Assembly: GCA_002495465.1 (NCBI GenBank)
Contig: DAFN01000008.1
Coordinates: 2,269-13,764, forward strand
Length of the DNA stretch: 11,496 nucleotides
From: an archaeon UBA55
Lineage (GTDB): Archaea; Undinarchaeota; Undinarchaeia; Undinarchaeales; Undinarchaeaceae
Reading direction: 5' to 3'
In this document: positions 1 through 5,520 of the stretch, piece after piece
Layout of the letters: the number at the start of each line of letters is the position of its first letter
Numbering within the stretch: the first letter of the stretch is position 1
Program-made: the position numbers and the translations under genes
Notes under the pieces: model-generated
Told to the model about the DNA's origin: nothing
The model's database searches: none
What the model saw: only the letters and a program-made list of their open reading frames with translations

Positions 1-34
1 TATTTTCAAAAATAGAGGAAGAGCACTTAATTGA

Positions 35-943
35 CTAATTCTTCTTCCGCAAAGCCCACTCTTGCTTTATTACATTGGATTCTTCATTTCCGTTTTTGTT
101 TGCTACTCGACCAACTTTTCCAGCCCTCTCTAGCTTGTAGAGTTCGTTCACAATAACGCTTGATGGGATCTTGAGTACGGATGAGATGTCGTCTGCGTTC
201 ATACTTGCCTGTGCTCCGAGTGAGTCATTTATTTGCTGCCCAAGATTTGCTTCTGCTTTAGCGCTTTCCTCAGGTGTTTTTCTCGGAGCTCTGGAACTTT
301 CCATATTTCCGAGCTTTTTCCCCGCTTTTTCTACATGTTCTCTTAATTTGTCCTGCACTTTCTTGTCATGAGCATTTACTATTTTAGACACTTTTCCGCT
401 CAGGTCAAGGTCATTTGTCATTAGGGCAATCCCGTACTGGCTCGCAAAACTTTTCGCGTAGTCCGCAAGGTCTCTGTTTGTAACAAGTATAGCGTTTGAC
501 GGGAGGAGATCAACAGTCTTTGCGACTAGATCGCCTACTGCTCTTGCGTCTATTCTATTGGAAGCTTCTTCAGGCATTTGCCTGCATTCTATTATGAGTT
601 CAGGACTCTTCCCTGCTGGAGGCACCTTGTGGCTTCCACTGTATAGAACGAAGTCAGGGATGTGCCTTGCTCCTGAATCTCCTCTAATCGGCAACCTGTG
701 CCACACACTCATTGGGTTGTAATCTGTTCTAATAACAAGTATAGGTGGATCGCGGGGGCTTGTTGACTGCTTTAAAGACTCTTCACCATCTACTTCAACA
801 AATTCGTTCTTGAGTCCGTTGAAAATTTCTTCTTCAAGTGTAAGTTCTTGTAGGTTCTTCTCTGCCTTTAGGCCCTCGAGTCCAGGTCCTCCTTCTTCAA
901 TATAGTGTTCCTGAACCTTTTTCTTGAAAATTCTAAGCGCCAT
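35..943 (-). CDS. Uncharacterised protein: endonuclease-like core plus C-terminal winged helix
   Basis: I do not recognise a named family. The 302 aa product has a charged N-terminal region (residues 1-60), then a core resembling the restriction-endonuclease fold. IPD (95-97) is followed by the strand ELIIECR (115-121), which would be the PD...(D/E)xK signature with Arg in place of Lys. A helix (133-147), the strand AILVTN (151-156) and a helix ending in YGIAL (170-174) follow, an order typical of Mrr-like nucleases. A Lys/Glu-rich linker (about 185-240) leads to a winged-helix-like segment (about 248-283). It might bind and cut or sense DNA, but catalysis is uncertain because the signature lysine is absent. 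An in-frame ATG at 1012 exists, but a TATA-like box lies at 965-972, about 26 nt before the ATG at 943. The 943 start therefore fits a leaderless mRNA and is preferred. The gene is transcribed divergently from the thioredoxin-like gene. Confidence 0.7.
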   Translation of the reverse strand: MALRIFKKKVQEHYIEEGGPGLEGLKAEKNLQELTLEEEIFNGLKNEFVEVDGEESLKQSTSPRDPPILVIRTDYNPMSVWHRLPIRGDSGARHIPDFVLYSGSHKVPPAGKSPELIIECRQMPEEASNRIDARAVGDLVAKTVDLLPSNAILVTNRDLADYAKSFASQYGIALMTNDLDLSGKVSKIVNAHDKKVQDKLREHVEKAGKKLGNMESSRAPRKTPEESAKAEANLGQQINDSLGAQASMNADDISSVLKIPSSVIVNELYKLERAGKVGRVANKNGNEESNVIKQEWALRKKN

Positions 944-1021
944 TAAAACAAATATGTCCCTTCGATATAAATCTTTTTCCGTATAAGCAAATATATAAAT
1001 TAAGTCTGGCACTTCTATGCT
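944..1021. promoter_or_regulatory. Divergent promoter region with two opposed TATA boxes
   Basis: On the plus strand ATATATAAAT lies at 991-1000, centred about 27 nt before the ATG at 1022. On the minus strand GATTTATATC (plus positions 973 down to 964) is centred about 26 nt before the ATG at 943 and is preceded by a purine-rich, BRE-like GAAAAA. Archaeal transcription starts roughly 25 nt downstream of the TATA centre, so both genes are expected to give leaderless or nearly leaderless mRNAs. This is inferred from spacing only. Confidence 0.6.
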
Positions 1022-1408
1022 ATGTCTAAGAAAACCATATTGCTCGCGGTTTCTCTTATTGTAATTATAGCTGGAGTCCTAATTTTCAAGCCTCAAGTTT
1101 CCGGTTTCATAACATTAGGTCACGATTATACTCTTGACAGCTTTACGGAGTGCCTTGCTGAGAATAATGCTATTATGTATGGTGCTTACTGGTGTCCACA
1201 CTGCACCACTCAGAAGGAAATGTTCGGTGACAGCCTGTCTGGCGTTCTTTACATTGAGTGCGATTCTAAAGGAAAAAATGCAAAACCAGAGCTCTGCAGA
1301 CAAAATAATGTACAATCCTATCCTACTTGGATAATCAGCGGCACGAAATATTCAGGAGTTCAGTCTCTTCAGGACCTTTCTGATATAACCGGTTGCAGCC
1401 TCGAGTGA
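1022..1408 (+). CDS. Membrane-anchored thioredoxin-like protein, VKOR-associated type (CPHC)
   Basis: A 128 aa probable thiol-disulfide oxidoreductase acting outside the cytoplasmic membrane. Residues 5-22 form one hydrophobic segment after MSKK, a signal anchor or uncleaved signal peptide. The thioredoxin-like domain follows, with the redox motif CPHC at 58-61 inside YGAYWCPHC and the cis-proline at 101 (SYPTW). FTECL (41-45), YIEC (77-80), PELC (89-92) and the final GC (124-125) add Cys44, 80, 92 and 125. This pattern matches the thioredoxin domain fused to or partnered with VKOR in cyanobacteria, plants (LTO1) and archaea. There, VKOR reoxidises the thioredoxin partner with quinone to drive disulfide formation in exported proteins. 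No VKOR gene is in this window, so the partner is expected elsewhere. The family call is firm; the exact direction of electron flow is inferred. Confidence 0.85.
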   Translation: MSKKTILLAVSLIVIIAGVLIFKPQVSGFITLGHDYTLDSFTECLAENNAIMYGAYWCPHCTTQKEMFGDSLSGVLYIECDSKGKNAKPELCRQNNVQSYPTWIISGTKYSGVQSLQDLSDITGCSLE

Positions 1409-1426
1409 TTGTCTTCCAGCGTAATG

Positions 1427-1452
1427 TTTATATAGGTAATTCAATATAAATA
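1427..1452 (+). promoter_or_regulatory. Two tandem TATA-like boxes of the ribosomal operon
   Basis: TTTATATA at 1427-1434 and ATATAAATA at 1444-1452 are both good archaeal TATA boxes, 17 nt apart. Start points about 25 nt downstream would fall near 1456 and 1473 and give an untranslated leader of about 95-110 nt before uL3. One or both may be used; the sequence alone does not say which. Confidence 0.55.
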
Positions 1453-1470
1453 GGCGGTCGCTAGAATTAG

Positions 1471-1476
1471 TTTTTT
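1471..1476 (+). terminator. T6 run, possible end of the thioredoxin transcript
   Basis: Six consecutive T residues lie 63 nt after the stop of the thioredoxin-like gene. Archaeal termination often needs only a short oligo-T tract. The same tract sits at the presumed start of the uL3 leader, so it may have no terminating role. Confidence 0.2.
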
Positions 1477-1489
1477 AGCTTGACATCAT

Positions 1490-1508
1490 AGGGTCTCATA
1501 AGAGCCCT
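1490..1508 (+). promoter_or_regulatory. Leader hairpin upstream of uL3
   Basis: AGGG and CTC pair with GAG and CCCT around an ATAA loop (1498-1501). This gives a 7 bp, mostly G-C stem with a single bulged T at 1494. It lies in the predicted 5' leader of the ribosomal operon, about 60 nt before the uL3 start. Its placement would suit autoregulation by a ribosomal protein, but no ligand can be named from sequence. Confidence 0.45.
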
Positions 1509-1547
1509 CTGGAGTGCGCAAGGTGATTGAAAACGTCCCCACACATC

Positions 1548-1561
1548 TTCCAAAATTGGAG
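1548..1561 (+). promoter_or_regulatory. uL3 Shine-Dalgarno GGAG within a small hairpin
   Basis: GGAG at 1558-1561 lies 5 nt before the ATG at 1567 and supports that start. The preceding TTCCA (1548-1552) can pair with TGGAG (1557-1561), one pair being G-U, around a four-base loop. The ribosome binding site is therefore the 3' arm of a 5 bp stem. The stem is weak, so the hairpin may be transient or accidental. Confidence 0.45.
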
Positions 1562-1566
1562 AATTC

Positions 1567-2544
1567 ATGCCCAGAATACACAGTCCAAGACGCGGATCCA
1601 TGGCATACAGTCCCAGGAAAAGGGCTGCTCGCATTTATCCTAGAGTGAGGACTTGGCCGATTTCTGATGATCCTAAATTACTTGGTTTTGCTGGTTATAA
1701 AGCTGGCATGACTCACATGTTTGTTCGCGATCCTCGCAAAGACTCACCAACTTCCGGAAAGGATGTTTTTACACCAGTTACAATCCTTGAGTGCCCGGAT
1801 ATCGTTCCTTTCGCAATCAGATTTTACAAGCGATCTGCCTACGGTTTCACGCCTTCTGGCGAGCTGTGGGCTGAAAATCTGAATTCCCTCTCTCCTCACA
1901 TCGCCAAAAAAATAAATATCCCCAAAAAAACTCCTTCTTCTCCTCCTTCTGACGCTGACCGCGTCACACTTCTCGTTTCAACTTTGCCTTCTGAGGCTTC
2001 TGTTCCAAAAAAGAAGCCTGAAATTTTTGAAATTGCAGTCGGCGGAACGGAATTTGAAGATCAACTGAAGTTTGCAAAATCTCTCCTAGGGAAGAGGCAG
2101 AAGCCAAACAATGTTTTCAAGGCAGGCGAGTACATTGATGTTGTTGCAGTTACTAAAGGAAAGGGTATGCAGGGTCCTGTTAAAAGATTTGGTGTAAAAG
2201 TCGATTATAGGAAAGGTCACAGTAAGGCAAGGCACGTTGGTTCTCTTGGTAATAGGGCGTCTCCAACTCGTTGGACTGTTCCGATGGCTGGTCAGATGGG
2301 ATATGGTTCAAGAACAGAGTTTAATAAGATGATTGTCCAGATTGGGGAAAAAGGGGATGCAATAAACCCTAAAGGTGGTTTTGTAAATTATGGTGTTATT
2401 GGAGGAAGCTACATAGCAATAAAGGGTTCAGTTCCCGGTCCTGCTAAGAGGCTGGTCAGGCTGAGAGCTCCTATCAGGTCGAAACAGTCACGGGTAGAGC
2501 CTGAGATAACTTACATAAGTCTGGAGTCAAAACAAGGACGCTAA
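1567..2544 (+). CDS. rpl3: Large ribosomal subunit protein uL3
   Basis: A 325 aa core protein of the 50S subunit that reaches towards the peptidyl transferase centre. The N-terminus has the archaeal RRGSMAYSPRKRA block (8-20), and GYKAGMTHMF (43-52) begins the beta-barrel. KGKGMQGPVKRFGVK (197-211) and the stretch 217-256, with PTRWTVPMAGQMGYGSRTEF, form the conserved extension carrying the tip tryptophan (W236). Length is close to the archaeal norm. The ATG at 1567 is preferred over an internal ATG at residue 12 because it keeps the RRGS block and has GGAG 5 nt upstream. It is the first gene of the operon, behind the leader described separately. A Pro/Ser/Lys-rich insert (about 117-150) is the only variable-looking part. 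Confidence 0.98.
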   Translation: MPRIHSPRRGSMAYSPRKRAARIYPRVRTWPISDDPKLLGFAGYKAGMTHMFVRDPRKDSPTSGKDVFTPVTILECPDIVPFAIRFYKRSAYGFTPSGELWAENLNSLSPHIAKKINIPKKTPSSPPSDADRVTLLVSTLPSEASVPKKKPEIFEIAVGGTEFEDQLKFAKSLLGKRQKPNNVFKAGEYIDVVAVTKGKGMQGPVKRFGVKVDYRKGHSKARHVGSLGNRASPTRWTVPMAGQMGYGSRTEFNKMIVQIGEKGDAINPKGGFVNYGVIGGSYIAIKGSVPGPAKRLVRLRAPIRSKQSRVEPEITYISLESKQGR

Positions 2545-2545
2545 T

Positions 2546-3382
2546 ATGAAAGCAACTATACTGAAACTTGATGGAAAGAAAGGGAAGAGCATAGATATAC
2601 CTTTAGTTTTCTCCGAAGAGATCAGGCCAGACCTTATTAGGAGGGCCTTTCATGCCATTACTAGCAGGCGTTATCAGCCAAAGGGAGCTGACCCACTGGC
2701 TGGGTTCAGAACAACCGCGACTGGATGGGGAACTGGTGGAGGAATGTCACGTATCCCTCGTACTAAAGCCGGTCCAAAAAGGAAAGGGAGGTCTGCTAAG
2801 GGAAGAAGGTACAGGAGCAAGGGAAGATGGTTCCCTGCTGCAGGAAGAGGCGCCATAATTCCAGGGACTGTTGGAGGAAGACAGGCTCACCCCCCAAAAA
2901 GCTGTAAAATTCTCATCAAAAAAATAAACACTAAGGAGCTGGATAAAGCAATGCGTAGTGCAATTGCATCTACTGCCGTTCCCGAGCTTGTTAAAGGCCG
3001 TGGACATTCAATTGGAGATATTACACTTCCTCTTGTTGTAGATGACACATTCATGTCTCTTGAAAAGACCAAAGTAGTCAAGGAGACTCTTTCTGCGATT
3101 GGCCTCTCTACAGAGCTAGAAAGAACATCGAAGAGAAGTATCAGGGCGGGAATTGGCAAGCTCAGGGGAAGAAAATACAGAACAAAAACAGGTCCTCTAC
3201 TTGTCGTTCCAAGTTCAGAGGAGAAGCAGCCTATATTGAAGGCGGCAAGGAATGTTCCAGGAGTCACTGCAGTTTCAGTGAATGAACTTGATATGGACAT
3301 GCTTGCTCCAGGATCTCATGCTGGAAGGCTTACGATCTGGACTGAATCTGCTATAAAAGATTTGCAAAGGAGGTTTGAATAA
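2546..3382 (+). CDS. rpl4: Large ribosomal subunit protein uL4
   Basis: A 278 aa 23S rRNA-binding protein whose long internal loop lines the peptide exit tunnel. The loop is visible as the Gly/Arg-rich segment at about 45-118, with GWGTGGGMSRIPR (60-72) and GGRQAHPP (110-117). The globular alpha/beta part follows, with KLRGRKYRTKTGPLLVV (205-221) and a C-terminal NELDMDMLAPG block (246-256). It starts one base after the uL3 stop, and its stop overlaps the uL23 start as TAATG. The presence of both uL4 hallmarks and its operon position leave no real alternative. Confidence 0.97.
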   Translation: MKATILKLDGKKGKSIDIPLVFSEEIRPDLIRRAFHAITSRRYQPKGADPLAGFRTTATGWGTGGGMSRIPRTKAGPKRKGRSAKGRRYRSKGRWFPAAGRGAIIPGTVGGRQAHPPKSCKILIKKINTKELDKAMRSAIASTAVPELVKGRGHSIGDITLPLVVDDTFMSLEKTKVVKETLSAIGLSTELERTSKRSIRAGIGKLRGRKYRTKTGPLLVVPSSEEKQPILKAARNVPGVTAVSVNELDMDMLAPGSHAGRLTIWTESAIKDLQRRFE

Positions 3383-3642
3383 TGGAACCATACGAAGTAC
3401 TTTTGTACTCTCTCATGACAGAAAAGGCCGTTGGAATGGCTACCTCAGAAAATAAATTAACTTTTGCGGTTTCTAAGAATGCCAACAAAGAAGAAATTGC
3501 CAATGCAGTTGAGAAAGCGTACAAAGTAAAAGTCCAGAAGGTTGTCACTCAGAGAACATTCAAAGGACTCAAGAAAGCCATCGTAAGACTGGATTCTCAG
3601 TTTTCAGCTGAGGAAATCGCCAGTCGAATAGGTGCTTTCTAA
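3382..3642 (+). CDS. rpl23: Large ribosomal subunit protein uL23
   Basis: An 86 aa protein of the tunnel exit ring, in other systems a docking site for SRP and nascent-chain factors. It shows the short archaeal form: LMTEKAVGMA near residue 11, NKLTFAVSKNANKEEIANAVEKAYKV in the middle (the beta-alpha core, written here in part as the N-rich helix start), VQKVVTQRTFKGLKKA around 50-66, and a C-terminal helix ending in IGAF. A strong Shine-Dalgarno (GGAGGTTTGA, 3368-3377) lies inside the end of uL4, and the two genes overlap by one base. The length is typical for archaea. Confidence 0.97.
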   Translation: MEPYEVLLYSLMTEKAVGMATSENKLTFAVSKNANKEEIANAVEKAYKVKVQKVVTQRTFKGLKKAIVRLDSQFSAEEIASRIGAF

Positions 3643-3656
3643 TGAGATTAATATAA
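3642..3656 (+). other. Possible 4-codon minigene bridging uL23 and uL2
   Basis: The uL23 stop is followed by ATG AGA TTA ATA TAA, which starts in a TAATG overlap with uL23 and stops one base before the uL2 ATG. No clear Shine-Dalgarno is seen for uL2. A ribosome finishing uL23 could reach uL2 by restarting through this minigene. It may equally be chance in an AT-rich 15 nt spacer. Confidence 0.2.
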
Positions 3657-3657
3657 A

Positions 3658-4377
3658 ATGGGAAAACGAATCAGGGCACAAAGAATTGGAGTAAGCCCCC
3701 GGAGGAGATCTCCAGGGCATCGCTTTAAAGGCGCTATTAAGCATGCGTCTCTCCAGTCCTTTGCTGAGGGGACTAGTAAAGGGGAAGTAATAGACTTTCT
3801 GCATGATCCAGGAAGAACTGCCCCTGTTGCACGAGTTAAATTTGAGGACGGATCTATAGAAAGTGTTATCGCTCCAAGCAGTCTGAGTGTCGGAGATGAA
3901 GTTTCCAAGGGTCCTTCTGCAAAAACAAGTCTGGGAAATTCTGTTTTTCTTTCAAAGATTCCTGAAGGAACATTGGTGTATAATGTTGAAGCAAATCCTG
4001 GGGACGGAGGAAAGTTCGCCAGAGCGTCCGGTACATTTATTAAAATAGTTTCTCATGATCCAACAGGAACTGTTGTTCAAATGAAGTCAGGAGCATTCAA
4101 GACTCTGAACGCTAAATGCCGTGCAAATGTCGGCGTTGTTGCTGGCGGCGGACGTCTTGAGAAGCCCTTCGTCAAGGGTGGAACAAAAAGAAAGGTTATG
4201 CGAGCTCGTGGAAAGCTGCACCCGCGTGTCAGTGGTGTCCACATGAATCCGACGGATCACCCTTTCGGTGGTGGGAACCATCCACATATTGGGAAGCCTA
4301 AGACTGTGTCAAGACACGCTCCTCCAGGAAGAAAGGTTGGAACTATAAGTCCTAAGAGGACAGGTAAAAAGAGGTAG
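3658..4377 (+). CDS. rpl2: Large ribosomal subunit protein uL2
   Basis: A 239 aa core 23S rRNA-binding protein needed for subunit association and peptidyl transferase centre assembly. The N-terminal OB-like part begins with GKRIRAQRIG and RRRSPGHRFKG (15-25). The SH3-like part carries VYNVEANPGDGGKFARASG (107-125). The C-terminal hallmark VHMNPTDHPFGGGNHPH (194-210) holds the conserved His201. It is followed by GKPKTVSRHAPPGRKVGTI (212-230), the archaeal/eukaryotic version. The length is the archaeal norm. There is no strong Shine-Dalgarno; the start follows uL23 by 15 nt, so coupling to upstream translation is likely. Confidence 0.98.
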   Translation: MGKRIRAQRIGVSPRRRSPGHRFKGAIKHASLQSFAEGTSKGEVIDFLHDPGRTAPVARVKFEDGSIESVIAPSSLSVGDEVSKGPSAKTSLGNSVFLSKIPEGTLVYNVEANPGDGGKFARASGTFIKIVSHDPTGTVVQMKSGAFKTLNAKCRANVGVVAGGGRLEKPFVKGGTKRKVMRARGKLHPRVSGVHMNPTDHPFGGGNHPHIGKPKTVSRHAPPGRKVGTISPKRTGKKR

Positions 4378-4384
4378 GGAATAG

Positions 4385-4771
4385 ATGGCAAGAAAAGAAT
4401 TCAAATATCGCGGATTGACGCTTGAAGCGTTGCAGAAGCTTAGCGTAGAGGAATTTATAGTTCTCGCGGGATCTAGGGCAAGACGTTCTTTAACACGTGG
4501 AATGAAAGATAGGAGGGCAATATTTCTCAAGCGGTCAAGAAAGGACCCTAAAACTGTTCTTAGAACTCACTGCCGTGATATGATAGTTCTCCCTGAGTTT
4601 ATAGGCAGAACTTTTGCAATTTACAATGGGAAGGAGTTTGTTAGCGTAAAGATGCTTCCTGATATGGTAGGAATGTATTTCGGAGAACTCTCCCCTACAC
4701 GAAAGCGTGTAATGCACACAGCACCAGGAAAGGGGGCGACAAGAGCAAGTAAGTTTATATCGCTCAAGTAG
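4385..4771 (+). CDS. rps19: Small ribosomal subunit protein uS19
   Basis: A 128 aa protein of the 30S head that pairs with uS13 near the A-site tRNA. The archaeal N-terminal helical part (residues 1-50, FKYRGLTLEALQKL) precedes the conserved core. That core has THCRDMIVLPEFIGRTFAIY (61-80), NGKEFVSV (81-88), MVGMYFGELSPTRK (94-107) and the basic C-terminus HTAPGKGATRASKF (111-124). The order after uL2 and before uL22 is universal. A GAGGTAGGG stretch shortly upstream serves as ribosome binding site. Confidence 0.97.
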   Translation: MARKEFKYRGLTLEALQKLSVEEFIVLAGSRARRSLTRGMKDRRAIFLKRSRKDPKTVLRTHCRDMIVLPEFIGRTFAIYNGKEFVSVKMLPDMVGMYFGELSPTRKRVMHTAPGKGATRASKFISLK

Positions 4772-4776
4772 AGATT

Positions 4777-5520
4777 ATGGCTAAACTAGGATACACATAT
4801 CAAGGAGATCAGGAAGGCATTGTAAAAGCTTTGGTTAAATCGGAGAGGATTTCTCCAAAAGAAGCCTATGAGGTTGCAAATGCCATTCGGTCTATGAGTC
4901 TTCCAAGAGCTGAGACATTCTTGAGCAATGTAATGGAGAAGAAAGAGGTAGTTCCTTATCGCAGGTTCAATAGAGGTGTTGCTCACAGGAAGAAAATTGG
5001 TCCTGGAAGATACCCACTAAACACAAGTAAGGGCTTTATGAAAGCTCTAAGGCTTTTGAGGGCAAACGCAGTCTATAAAGGTATGGAGGCAGATAGTCTT
5101 GAGCTCTTCCATGTTGCCACTCACCGCGGGGAGATAACTCCGGGCAGATACAAAGGCGGGGCACATAATCATCCGACTGTCCATATAGAACTTGTTGCAA
5201 AGGAGTCAGTTTCTATTCAGAAAAAAGAAGAGGAAAAACCAGCAGAAAAGAAAGTAGAGCTTAAAACTGAGACGAAATCTGAAGAGAAGAAAGCAAAAAC
5301 TGAGGAGAAATCTAAAGTAAAGCTTCCTAAGGAAAAGTCGGAAGAAAAAAGCGAGAACGAAGAGAATCCACGAAAAGCAAGTGGGAAAATTTTAAAGACC
5401 GACGCAAAACCGGCAAGCGAGAAAACAACAGACGATCTTATAAGTGAGGCAGAAGGGGTAATGGATGCAGAGCCACGAACTTCTGATGTCTCGGAAAAAG
5501 ATGATAAGGAGTCAAAGTAA
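4777..5520 (+). CDS. rpl22: Large ribosomal subunit protein uL22 with long charged C-terminal tail
   Basis: A 247 aa protein; archaeal uL22 is usually about 150 aa, so roughly 100 residues are extra. Residues 1-142 are the normal domain: VKSERISPKEAYEVANAI (20-37), the hairpin segment HRKKIGPGRYPLN (70-82) that reaches the exit tunnel, and HPTVHIELVAKE (132-143). Residues about 145-247 are low complexity, rich in Lys, Glu, Ser and Thr with no hydrophobic core, and are probably disordered. The first half of the tail is Lys/Glu-mixed and the last 30 residues are more acidic. The tail is in frame, ends in a TAATG overlap with uS3, and shows no sign of frameshift. The domain call is firm; the tail function is unknown. 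Confidence 0.95.
   Translation: MAKLGYTYQGDQEGIVKALVKSERISPKEAYEVANAIRSMSLPRAETFLSNVMEKKEVVPYRRFNRGVAHRKKIGPGRYPLNTSKGFMKALRLLRANAVYKGMEADSLELFHVATHRGEITPGRYKGGAHNHPTVHIELVAKESVSIQKKEEEKPAEKKVELKTETKSEEKKAKTEEKSKVKLPKEKSEEKSENEENPRKASGKILKTDAKPASEKTTDDLISEAEGVMDAEPRTSDVSEKDDKESK

Noticed and set aside
1..34. Terminator after the minus-strand gene
   Set aside because: Only a T5 run can be seen on the minus strand in these 34 bases and the window ends, so no call is made.
944..1012. Longer N-terminus (23 more residues) for the minus-strand endonuclease-like gene
   Set aside because: It would begin upstream of the TATA-like box that fits the ATG at 943, and its codons overlap both divergent promoters.
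1518..1566. C/D box small RNA or tRNA in the uL3 leader
   Set aside because: A GGTGATTGA stretch resembles a C box, but no CTGA D box is present and no T-loop or acceptor pairing can be found.
2887..3300. Reverse-strand open frame of 137 codons inside uL4
   Set aside because: It is antisense to a strongly conserved gene, shows no recognisable domain, and its Ser/Leu-rich content is what antisense reading of Lys/Glu-rich DNA gives.
3646..3657. Internal promoter before uL2 (TTAATATAAA)
   Set aside because: The TATA-like run ends at the uL2 start codon, so transcription would begin inside the gene; it is better explained as an AT-rich spacer.
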